DNA from: Belnapia sp. F-4-1
GTDB lineage: Bacteria > Pseudomonadota > Alphaproteobacteria > Acetobacterales > Acetobacteraceae
Assembly (NCBI RefSeq): GCF_000802185.1
Contig: NZ_KN676113.1
Span: 1,529,097 to 1,570,808, forward strand
DNA length: 41,712 nucleotides
Direction of reading: 5' to 3'
Part shown: positions 33,662 to 40,962 of the stretch, one piece after another
How positions within the stretch are numbered: position 1 is the stretch's first letter
How the letters are laid out: each line of letters starts with the position of its first letter
Notes under the pieces: model-generated
Seen by the model: the letters and a program-made list of their open reading frames with translations, nothing else
Database searches by the model: none
What the model was told of the DNA's origin: nothing
Position numbers and translations under genes: made by a program

Positions 33662-33961
33662 ATGCCTGACGGCACCATGACCCCGACTGCCATTGCCTCC
33701 GGCCTCACCCCGCAGGAGCTCGATGTGGCGCGGCTGATCGTCAGCGCGCTGTCGCTCGAGGTCGCGCCCGAGGCGATCGAGCCGGAGGCGCCGCTCTTCA
33801 ACGAGGGGCTCGGCCTCGACTCCATCGACGCGTTGGAGATGGCGCTGGCCGTTTCCAAGGCCTATGACGTGAAGCTCCGTTCCGACGACGAGCGCAACCA
33901 CCGCATCTTCGCCTCCCTGCGGAGCCTCACGGCGCATATCGAAAAGCACCGGACGCGCTGA
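33662..33961 (+). CDS. Acyl carrier protein of the polyene cluster
   Basis: A 99-residue acidic carrier protein. The phosphopantetheine attachment Ser is residue 54 in EGLGLDSIDALEM, with the usual acidic helix II. The C-terminal VKLRSDDERNHRIFASLRSLTAHI (in parts) is a pattern that I associate with aryl-polyene-type ACPs. It would carry the growing polyene. ATG 33662 is used; an in-frame ATG at 33677 is possible. Four bases separate it from the next gene. Confidence 0.93.
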   Translation: MPDGTMTPTAIASGLTPQELDVARLIVSALSLEVAPEAIEPEAPLFNEGLGLDSIDALEMALAVSKAYDVKLRSDDERNHRIFASLRSLTAHIEKHRTR

Positions 33962-33965
33962 GCGC

Positions 33966-34421
33966 ATGCCGCGCGGACGCAGCCTCCTCCGGTTGCTGCT
34001 GCTGGCCGCCGCCTCGGTCGTCCTGGCAGTGCTGCTCATGGGCAACCCGGTGGCGGCGGCGCTCGGCAATGCGGCCGTCGCGCTGCGCTTCGGCCTGACG
34101 CTGCTGCCGGGGCGGGAGCCGCTGATCGCCCGTTACAGCCGCTTCGACTGGGCTGGGCCGCCGGAGGGCAGCTATACGCGGGCGCTGACGCTGGCCTGGG
34201 CGCTGCTGCTGGGCGGCTTCGCCCTGGCCCATGCCGCCCTCGCCGCCATGGAACGGAACGACACGCCGCTCGCCCTCGCCGAGTTGCTGGTCTGCGCGCT
34301 GTTCTTCCTCGGCGAGCATGGGCTGCGCAACCGGCGCTTCCCGCAACTCGGCCGGGCGACGCCGCTGCGGACACTGCGGGCGATCGGGCTCGCGCATGGG
34401 CTGGTCCGCCATGCGGCCTGA
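33966..34421 (+). CDS. COG4648-type small membrane protein of the polyene cluster
   Basis: A 151-residue inner-membrane protein with hydrophobic segments near residues 8-35, 73-93 and 101-116, separated by basic loops. It carries FPQLGRATPLRTLRAIGLAHG at the end. Proteins of this kind sit between ACP and AMP-ligase genes in aryl-polyene clusters; their role is unknown. It starts 4 bases after the ACP stop and its last 11 bases overlap the AMP-ligase gene, so it is in the same operon. Confidence 0.8.
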   Translation: MPRGRSLLRLLLLAAASVVLAVLLMGNPVAAALGNAAVALRFGLTLLPGREPLIARYSRFDWAGPPEGSYTRALTLAWALLLGGFALAHAALAAMERNDTPLALAELLVCALFFLGEHGLRNRRFPQLGRATPLRTLRAIGLAHGLVRHAA

Positions 34422-35736
34422 GGCGGCTCTGCCGCTCGTCAACCGCGGGACGGCAGAGGTGATCTGCTACCGTCCGGCTGGGCCGATGACGGTCGGCCGC
34501 CTGCTCGGCGAAGCGCGGGCGCTGGCCGCGCGGCTGCCGGCGACGGGGCATGCGATCAATCTCTGCGCCGACCGCTACCGCATGCTGCTCGGCTTCGTCG
34601 CCGCGCTGATGCGGGGGCATCCGACGTTGCTCAATGCCGATGCCTCGCCGCACCGGTTGAGGGCATTGGCCGAGGCCTATCCAGGGGCCTATCTGCTGAC
34701 GGACAAGCCGGTCGCCTCAGGGCTGCCGCTGGTGCTCGTCGAGGACGACACAGCGGAGGAGTGGACGGGGCCGGCGCCGATGCTGCCCGCCCGGCAACTG
34801 GCCGCCATCGCCTTCACCTCCGGCTCCACCGGCCAGCCGACGGCGCATCTCAAGCCCTGGGACGCGCTGGTCGCCGCGGCGCTGGCCGCCGCCGAGCGCT
34901 TCGCCCTCCGCCCCGGCGACGGAGCCGCGAGCAGCGTGCTGGCGACCGTGCCGCCGCAGCACATGTACGGCTTCGAGACCACCATCATGCTGCCTTTGCA
35001 GGCCGCGCTCGCCTGCCACGCGGGGGAAGCCTTCTTCCCATCCGACGTGCTGGATGCGCTGGATGCTCTGCCGGAGCGCCGGCTGCTGGTGACGACGCCG
35101 CTGCACCTCCGCGCCCTGCTGGCCGAGCATCGCCGGCCGGCGACGCTCGCCGCCGTCATCTCGGCCACCGCCCCCCTGGCCATGAACATGGCCGAGGCGG
35201 TGGAGCGCGACTGGGGCGCGCCGATGCTCGAGATCTACGGCGCCAGCGAGGCCGGCTCCATGGCCAGCCGCCGCACCGCGCTGGAGCCGGACTGGCTGCC
35301 CTATTCCGGCATCCGCATGGGGCAAGGCGACGTCCATGTGCCCGGCCTCGGTGCCGTGCCGCTCACCGATGCGGTGGAGCCGGCGCCGGGCGGCCGCTTC
35401 CGCCTGCTCGGGCGGCGGGCTGACCTCGTGAAGCTCGGCGGCCGGCGGGCCTCGCTGGCCGAGCTCAACCGCGTGCTGGCGGAGGTAGCGGGCGTCGAGG
35501 ACGGCGTCTTCGTCGCGCCGGAAGATATCGAGCGCAACCCGGCCGCTCGGCTCAGCGCCTATGCGGTGGCGCCGGGACGCACCACGGAGGAGATCCTGGC
35601 CGCGCTCCGGCTGCGGCTGGAGCCGGTCTTCCTGCCCCGGCCGCTGGTGCTGGTGCCCGCCCTGCCCCGCAACGGCCTCGGCAAGCTGACCCGCGCGGCG
35701 CTGGACGGGCTGCGCCTGGCCATGGCGGCGCCGTGA
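34411..35736 (+). CDS. Acyl-ACP synthetase-like AMP ligase of the polyene cluster
   Basis: A 441-residue ANL-family adenylating enzyme. The nucleotide loop is FTSGSTGQPTAHLKPW (residues 135-150), the adenine-binding segment is YGASEAGSMASR, LLGRRADLVKLGG is the hinge, and RNGLGKLTR holds the catalytic Lys near the C-terminus. It likely activates the aryl carboxylate (coumarate- or hydroxybenzoate-like) and loads it on the ACP, as shown for related aryl-polyene pathways. The ATG lies inside the end of the previous gene. Its stop overlaps the dehydratase start (GTGA). Confidence 0.9.
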   Translation: MRPEAALPLVNRGTAEVICYRPAGPMTVGRLLGEARALAARLPATGHAINLCADRYRMLLGFVAALMRGHPTLLNADASPHRLRALAEAYPGAYLLTDKPVASGLPLVLVEDDTAEEWTGPAPMLPARQLAAIAFTSGSTGQPTAHLKPWDALVAAALAAAERFALRPGDGAASSVLATVPPQHMYGFETTIMLPLQAALACHAGEAFFPSDVLDALDALPERRLLVTTPLHLRALLAEHRRPATLAAVISATAPLAMNMAEAVERDWGAPMLEIYGASEAGSMASRRTALEPDWLPYSGIRMGQGDVHVPGLGAVPLTDAVEPAPGGRFRLLGRRADLVKLGGRRASLAELNRVLAEVAGVEDGVFVAPEDIERNPAARLSAYAVAPGRTTEEILAALRLRLEPVFLPRPLVLVPALPRNGLGKLTRAALDGLRLAMAAP

Positions 35737-36014
35737 CCACCCGCTTCGAGGCGCCAGCGGACCATCCGGCCTTCGCCGGGCACTTCCCCGGCCGGCCGAT
35801 CCTGCCCGGCGTCGTGCTGCTCGATGCGGTGCTGCAGGCGGCGGGGCTCGGCCAGGCGCATCTGCTGCGGGCGAAGTTCACCGCCCCGGTCCTGCCAGGA
35901 GATGCGGTCGAGATCAGCCTCGTCCCGCGCGTCGGCGGACGGGTCGGCTTCACCTGCGTGAGCGGCGGCAGGACGGTGCTGTCCGGGGAGCTGGCATGCG
36001 CACCGGCGCCCTAG
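35733..36014 (+). CDS. 3-hydroxyacyl-ACP dehydratase, short HotDog domain
   Basis: Only 93 residues, shorter than most FabZ/ApeI-like dehydratases. The key motif DHPAFAGHFPGRPILPGVVLLDAVLQ (in parts, residues 10-35) holds the catalytic His at residue 17. The rest has strand-rich ILRAKFTAPVLPGD-like text. It would remove water from 3-hydroxyacyl-ACP to make the double bonds. In aryl-polyene systems two dehydratases act as a pair, and the second is not in this window. GTG 35733 overlaps the ligase stop. Its end overlaps the next gene by 19 bases. Confidence 0.88.
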   Translation: MTTRFEAPADHPAFAGHFPGRPILPGVVLLDAVLQAAGLGQAHLLRAKFTAPVLPGDAVEISLVPRVGGRVGFTCVSGGRTVLSGELACAPAP

Positions 36015-36907
36015 AATGGGTCGATGCGCCGGAGCGGGGCAGCGTGCGCCTCGCCCGCTTCATGGTCTGGCTGGTGCACACCATCGGCTGGTGGCCGGGC
36101 CATGCGCTGCTCTACCCCATCGCCTTCTACTTCATGCTCTTCTCGCCCCGGCAGCGGCGGGTGGCGCGGCGCTTCCTCGGCCGGGCGCTGGGGCGCAAGG
36201 CAGGGTTCGGCGATGTCTTCCGGCTCTATTTCGCCTTCGCTTCCACCATCCTCGACCGCGCCTTCCTGGTGACGGGGCGCACCGGACGCTACCGCATCGA
36301 TGTCCATGGACTCGACGCGTTGAAGGCGCGCATCGCCGAGGGCCACGGCTGCCTGCTGCTCGGGGCGCATATGGGCAGCTTCGAGGCGCTGCGGGCTGTC
36401 GCCGATGCCGGCAGCCCGGTCGAGGTCGCCGTGCTCATGCATGAGGCGAATGCGGCGCGGCTGAAGGCCGTGTTCGACGCGCTCGGCGGAGCGAAGCGGC
36501 AGGAGGTCGTGATCCCCCTCGGCACCACCGATGCGATGCTGCGCGCACGCGAGGTGCTGGAACGCGGCGGGCTGGTCGGGTTGCTGGCCGACCGGGCGCC
36601 GCGCGGCGAGCGGATGCAGCCCGTCTCCTTCCTCGGGCAGGAGGCGCCCTTGCCGACCGGGCCGCATGTGCTGGCTGCCGTGCTCGGCGCACCGGTGATG
36701 CTCGCCTTCGGCCTCTGGCGCGGGCCGCGGCACTACGAGGTGCGGTTCGAGCCCTTCGCCGATGCCACGCCGCCCGGCCGTGCCGGGCGGCAGGCGCTGG
36801 TCGAGGAGCGCGTCCGCCGTTTCGCAGCGAGGGTCGAGGCGGTCTGCCGGCGGCATCCGTACAACTGGTTCAACTTCTACGATTTCTGGCAGGAGCGTGG
36901 GCGGTGA
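35996..36907 (+). CDS. HtrB/LpxL-like lysophospholipid acyltransferase of the polyene cluster
   Basis: A 303-residue membrane acyltransferase. The catalytic motif is H125-x4-E130 in GAHMGSFEALR, typical of lipid A late acyltransferases, with LLADRAPRGERM as a later motif and HPYNWFNFYDFW at the C-terminus. It probably transfers the finished polyene acyl chain onto a lipid acceptor. A hydrophobic N-terminal stretch (about residues 21-50) anchors it. ATG 35996 lies in the end of the dehydratase gene. Its stop overlaps the LolA-like GTG start. Confidence 0.9.
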   Translation: MRTGALEWVDAPERGSVRLARFMVWLVHTIGWWPGHALLYPIAFYFMLFSPRQRRVARRFLGRALGRKAGFGDVFRLYFAFASTILDRAFLVTGRTGRYRIDVHGLDALKARIAEGHGCLLLGAHMGSFEALRAVADAGSPVEVAVLMHEANAARLKAVFDALGGAKRQEVVIPLGTTDAMLRAREVLERGGLVGLLADRAPRGERMQPVSFLGQEAPLPTGPHVLAAVLGAPVMLAFGLWRGPRHYEVRFEPFADATPPGRAGRQALVEERVRRFAARVEAVCRRHPYNWFNFYDFWQERGR

Positions 36908-37464
36908 GATGGGCCTTGCTGCTGCTCCTCGCGCTCGCGACGCCAGCGCGGGCGGAGGACCCGGCGCTCGCGCGGCTGATGCAGGGCTTCGCCGCCCAGC
37001 CGCGTTCCGAGGCGCGCTTCACCGAGGATAAGGCCATCCCCGAACTCGACCTGCCGCTGCCGAGCGAGGGAACGCTGCGCTGGCAGGCGCCGGACCGGCT
37101 GGAGAAGCATACCACCTCCCCCATCGACGAGGTGTTGCGGGTCGAGGGCGGGCGGCTGCTCTACGAGCGGCCCGACCGGGGCATCCGCCGCGAATTCGGC
37201 CTGGAGGAGCAGCCGGAGATGCGGGCGCTGGTCGAGGCGGTGCGCGGCACGCTGGCCGGCGACCTGGCCGCGCTGCATCGCTATTACGAGATCGGCTTCA
37301 CCCCGGAAGGGGTGGAGACTCCCTGGCGGATGGTGCTCAGCCCGCTTTCCCTCCGGCTGCGGGCGGCGGTGCAGCGCATCACCGTCAGCGGCCGCGGCCC
37401 GCAGGTGCGGAGCATCGAGACCGAGGGCGGCGGCGGCGTGACGCGCATGCAGATCGGCCCGTGA
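36904..37464 (+). CDS. LolA-like periplasmic carrier of the polyene cluster
   Basis: A 186-residue secreted protein. Signal peptide MRWALLLLLALATPARAE, cleavage near residue 17. The mature part has the LolA-fold rhythm (FAAQPRSEARFTEDKAIPELDLPLPSEGTLRWQAPDRLEKH, in parts), then strands near LLYERPDRG and a C-terminal TRMQIGP. Such proteins in aryl-polyene clusters are thought to carry the polyene lipid across the periplasm with the MMPL protein. GTG start overlaps the previous stop; its own stop overlaps the next GTG. Confidence 0.88.
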   Translation: MRWALLLLLALATPARAEDPALARLMQGFAAQPRSEARFTEDKAIPELDLPLPSEGTLRWQAPDRLEKHTTSPIDEVLRVEGGRLLYERPDRGIRREFGLEEQPEMRALVEAVRGTLAGDLAALHRYYEIGFTPEGVETPWRMVLSPLSLRLRAAVQRITVSGRGPQVRSIETEGGGGVTRMQIGP

Positions 37465-39761
37465 GGCGCCTCCTTACGGCGCTGCTGCTGCTGGCGGCGC
37501 TGGGCGGGGGACTTGGGGCGCTGGTCGGCGTCAGGGCCGACCTCGCCGAGTCCCTGCCTGCCGGCCGCAGCCCGGCCAGCGCCTTCCTGTTCCGCGAATT
37601 GCAGAGCGGCGCAGCCACTACCCTGCTGCTTGCCGGGATCGAGGGCGCCGAGCCGGCGGAGCTTGCGAGGGTTTCACGGGAAACAGCGGCGGGGCTGCGC
37701 GCCTCCGGCCTGTTCGACTTCGTCGGCGACGGGACGGTGACGCTCAACGAGGCGGAGCAGGCGCTGCTCTTCCGCTACCGCTACCTGCTCTCGCCAGAAA
37801 CGCGGCCCGAGGCCTTCACCGCCGCCGCGCTGCGGCCGAAGCTGGAGGCGCTGCTGGAAGGGTTGCGTAGTGCCGCCTCGCCGCTGCTGGCGCGCTTCGG
37901 CTTCGCCGACCCGACCGGAGCCTTCCTCGGCTTGGCCCGTGCTTTCCTGGCCGAAAGCCGGCTGGAGGTGCGGGATGGCGCCTGGTTTGCCGCCGAGGGG
38001 CCGCCACGGGCCCTGCTGATCGCCCGCGCCCGCGGCGGGGCGGGGCTGGATGCGGAAGCCCAGGGCCAGGCCGTCGCCGCCTTCCGCGCCGCCTTCGATG
38101 CGGCGAAGCCAGGCCCGGCGCGGCTGCTGCTGAGCGGGCCGGGCGTCTTCGCCAGCGAGGCAGCGGCGTCGATCCGGGCCGATGTGCGGCTCATCACCCT
38201 GGCCTCGGGCGGGTTGCTCGCGACCTTCCTGCTCTGGCGCTACCGCTCGCTGATGCTGCTCGGCCTGGTCGCGGTGCCACTGGCGGCGGGGACCGTCGCC
38301 GGCTTCGCAATGACGGCACTGGCCTTCGACGGCAAGGTGCAGGGCATCGCGCTTGGCTTCGGCATGACGATGCTCGGCGTCACCGTCGACTATCCAATTC
38401 TGCTGGCGAGCTTGCGCCGGCCGGAGGAAGGGCTGGCGGCGGCCGCGCGGCGCATCTGGCCGACGCTCCGCCTCGCCGCTGCCGCGGCCGCGACGGGGCT
38501 GGCGGCGATGCTCGGCTCCGGCTTCCCCGGCCTCGTCCAGCTCGGCGTCTTCGCCGGGACGGGGCTGCTGGCGGCGGCCGCCACGACGCGCTGGGTGCTG
38601 CCCTGGCTGCTGCCCGGGGCGCGGATCGCGGCGCGGCCGCTGCCCTGGCCGGTCCGCGCAGTGCTCGGCGCGCTACGGGGGCGGAGGCGGCTTGCCGCTG
38701 GGGTGGCGGTCGGCGCGGGGCTACTGCTGGCGGCGCTCGGCGGCCCGGCCTGGCAGCGCGATCTTTCGGCGCTCAGCCCGGTGCCGCGCGAGGCCCAGGC
38801 GCTGGATGCCACGCTGCGCCGCCAGCTCGGCGCGCCGGATGTGCGGGTGCTCTTCGCCCTCGGGCCCGGCACGGAGGGCGACGTGCTGGCCGCTTCGGAG
38901 CGGCTGGGCGAGGCATTGGCGCCGCTGCTCGGCACCGCGCTCAAGGGCATCGACCTTCCCAGCCGCTACCTGCCCGCCGAGGCGACGCAGCGTGCCCGGC
39001 AGGCCGCACTGCCTACGCCCGAAGCGGCGGAAGCGGCGCTCCGCGAGGCGATGACGGGCCTGCCCTTCCGCCCGACCGCCTTCGCCCCCTTTCTCGCCGC
39101 CCTTGGCGAGAGCCGCGTCCTGCCACCGCTTGACGCCGCCGGCCTCGCCGCCGGGGCGCCGACCCTCGCCGCCCGCCTCTCCCCCCTGCTTTCCCGCCGG
39201 GGCGAGGCAATGGTGGGCGTCGCCCTCGCCGAGGGGGCGCGGGACACGGCGGCGCTGGCCGCGGTGGCGCAGCGCCTCGGCGACCCGCGCATCCTCTTCA
39301 TCGACGTCAAGGCAGAGACGGAGGGGCTGCTCGATGCCTATGGCCGCGCGACCCTGCTCTGGGCATTGGCCGGAGGCGTGCTGGTGCTCGGCCTGCTTGC
39401 GCTCGGCCTCCGCTCGCCGGGGCGGGCGCTGCGGGTCGCCGGGCCGATCGGCGGGGCGCTGCTCGTCACCCTCGCCGCCCTCACCCTGCTCGGCGAGGCG
39501 CTGACGCTGTTCCACCTCGCCTCCCTGCTGTTGCTCGCGGGGCTGGCGATTGACTATTCTCTTTTCCTCGCCGGTGACGCGACCGACGACACAATGGGAG
39601 CGATCTTGAACTGCGCCGTCTCCACCCTGCTCACTTTCGGGCTGCTCGCCTTCTGTGGAACGCCGGTGCTGCACGGGATTGGGCTGACGGTCTCGCTCGG
39701 CGTGGCGAGCGCCTTCCTCCTCGCCTGCGCCATGGCTCCGAGGCCCCTTCCCCATGCCTGA
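37461..39761 (+). CDS. MMPL/RND-family exporter of the polyene cluster
   Basis: A 766-residue inner-membrane transporter. The layout is the RND/MMPL duplicate: one N-terminal helix, a periplasmic domain (about residues 25-245), helices near 245-395 that include GFGMTMLGVTVDYPIL (proton-relay-like Asp), a second periplasmic domain (about 425-625), and a second helix bundle with LLLAGLAIDYSLFLAGDATDD (Asp in the matching place). It likely extracts the lipid-linked polyene from the inner membrane for the LolA-like carrier. GTG 37461 overlaps the LolA-like stop. It overlaps the ketosynthase start by eight bases. Confidence 0.92.
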   Translation: MRRLLTALLLLAALGGGLGALVGVRADLAESLPAGRSPASAFLFRELQSGAATTLLLAGIEGAEPAELARVSRETAAGLRASGLFDFVGDGTVTLNEAEQALLFRYRYLLSPETRPEAFTAAALRPKLEALLEGLRSAASPLLARFGFADPTGAFLGLARAFLAESRLEVRDGAWFAAEGPPRALLIARARGGAGLDAEAQGQAVAAFRAAFDAAKPGPARLLLSGPGVFASEAAASIRADVRLITLASGGLLATFLLWRYRSLMLLGLVAVPLAAGTVAGFAMTALAFDGKVQGIALGFGMTMLGVTVDYPILLASLRRPEEGLAAAARRIWPTLRLAAAAAATGLAAMLGSGFPGLVQLGVFAGTGLLAAAATTRWVLPWLLPGARIAARPLPWPVRAVLGALRGRRRLAAGVAVGAGLLLAALGGPAWQRDLSALSPVPREAQALDATLRRQLGAPDVRVLFALGPGTEGDVLAASERLGEALAPLLGTALKGIDLPSRYLPAEATQRARQAALPTPEAAEAALREAMTGLPFRPTAFAPFLAALGESRVLPPLDAAGLAAGAPTLAARLSPLLSRRGEAMVGVALAEGARDTAALAAVAQRLGDPRILFIDVKAETEGLLDAYGRATLLWALAGGVLVLGLLALGLRSPGRALRVAGPIGGALLVTLAALTLLGEALTLFHLASLLLLAGLAIDYSLFLAGDATDDTMGAILNCAVSTLLTFGLLAFCGTPVLHGIGLTVSLGVASAFLLACAMAPRPLPHA

Positions 39762-40962
39762 CCGCTCCCGCCTTTGGCCGCTGAGCCTCGCGGCCGCTAC
39801 CGCCGTCACCGCCCTCGGCGCTGGCGTCGCGCCGCTGCGCCAGGCGCTGCACGCGCGGGAGGGCGGGCTGCGGCCAAGTGAATTCCCCGGCGGGCCGGAG
39901 AATATCTGGGTCGGCCAGGTGCCGGGGGTGGAGGCGGTGGAGCTGCCGCCCGGCCTCGCCCGCTTCAGCTGCCGCAACAACCGCTTGGCGGAGATGGCGC
40001 TCGGCAGCGATGGCTTCGCGGAGGCGGTCGCCGCCGCCGTGGCGCGGCATGGGCCTGAGCGCGTCGCCGTCGTCCTCGGCACCAGCACGGCGGGGATCGA
40101 GGAGACGGAGCAGGCCTATCGCCGGCGCGACGGCGCGGGCGCCCTTCCGGCCAGCTTCGACTACGCCGGCTCGCATGACCTGCAGAGCCTGCCAGCCTAT
40201 GTGCGGGCGCGGCTCGGCCTGCGCGGCCCGGCTTTCGCCGTCTCCACCGCCTGCACCTCCGGCGCGCGGTCGATGCTGGAGGCAGCCTCGCTGATCGCCT
40301 CGGGCCTTGCCGATGCGGTGGTGGCGGGGGGCGTCGATAGCCTTTGCCGGCTGACGCTGCACGGCTTCGCCTCGCTCGAACTGCTCAGCCGCGGGCGGCC
40401 TACGCGGCCCTGCGCCGCCGACCGCGACGGCATCTCCATCGGCGAGGCGGCCGGACTCGTCCTGCTGACCCGGCCGGAGCATGCCCCGCCCGGCGCGCCG
40501 CTGCTGCTCGGCGCCGGGGCGAGCAGCGACGGGCACCACATGTCATCGCCGCATCCCGGGGGGCTCGGCGCCGTCGGGGCCATGCGGGCAGCCCTCGACG
40601 CGGCGGGGTTGACGCCGGGGGAGGTCGACTATGTGAACCTCCATGGAACCGGCACCCGCGCCAATGACGCCATGGAGGACCGCGCCGTCCACCACCTTTT
40701 CGGGGATGGCGTGCCCTGCAGCTCGACCAAGGGCTGGACGGGGCATGCGCTCGGCGCCTCCGGCGCGGTGGAAGCGGTCATCGCCATGCTCTGCCTGGAG
40801 GACGGGCTGGTGCCCGGCTGCCTCGGCGTCGCCGAGCGGGACCCGGAATTCCGCAGCGCCGTCGCCATCGCCAACGAGGCCCGGCCGGTGCGGCGCGTCG
40901 CCAGCAACTCCTTCGGCTTCGGGGGCAGCAATTGCTGCCTGCTGATCGGCCGAGCCGCGTGA
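39754..40962 (+). CDS. 3-oxoacyl-ACP synthase (KS), polyene chain-extending
   Basis: A 402-residue FabF-type ketosynthase with a full catalytic triad: C167 in STACTSG, H297 in NLHGTGTRAND and H331 in GWTGHALGASG, plus NSFGFGGSN at the end. It condenses malonyl-ACP with the growing acyl-ACP. The adjacent, overlapping gene is a chain-length factor, so this is the active half of a KS-CLF heterodimer. The ATG overlaps the MMPL stop, and its stop overlaps the GTG of the next gene. Confidence 0.93.
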   Translation: MPDRSRLWPLSLAAATAVTALGAGVAPLRQALHAREGGLRPSEFPGGPENIWVGQVPGVEAVELPPGLARFSCRNNRLAEMALGSDGFAEAVAAAVARHGPERVAVVLGTSTAGIEETEQAYRRRDGAGALPASFDYAGSHDLQSLPAYVRARLGLRGPAFAVSTACTSGARSMLEAASLIASGLADAVVAGGVDSLCRLTLHGFASLELLSRGRPTRPCAADRDGISIGEAAGLVLLTRPEHAPPGAPLLLGAGASSDGHHMSSPHPGGLGAVGAMRAALDAAGLTPGEVDYVNLHGTGTRANDAMEDRAVHHLFGDGVPCSSTKGWTGHALGASGAVEAVIAMLCLEDGLVPGCLGVAERDPEFRSAVAIANEARPVRRVASNSFGFGGSNCCLLIGRAA

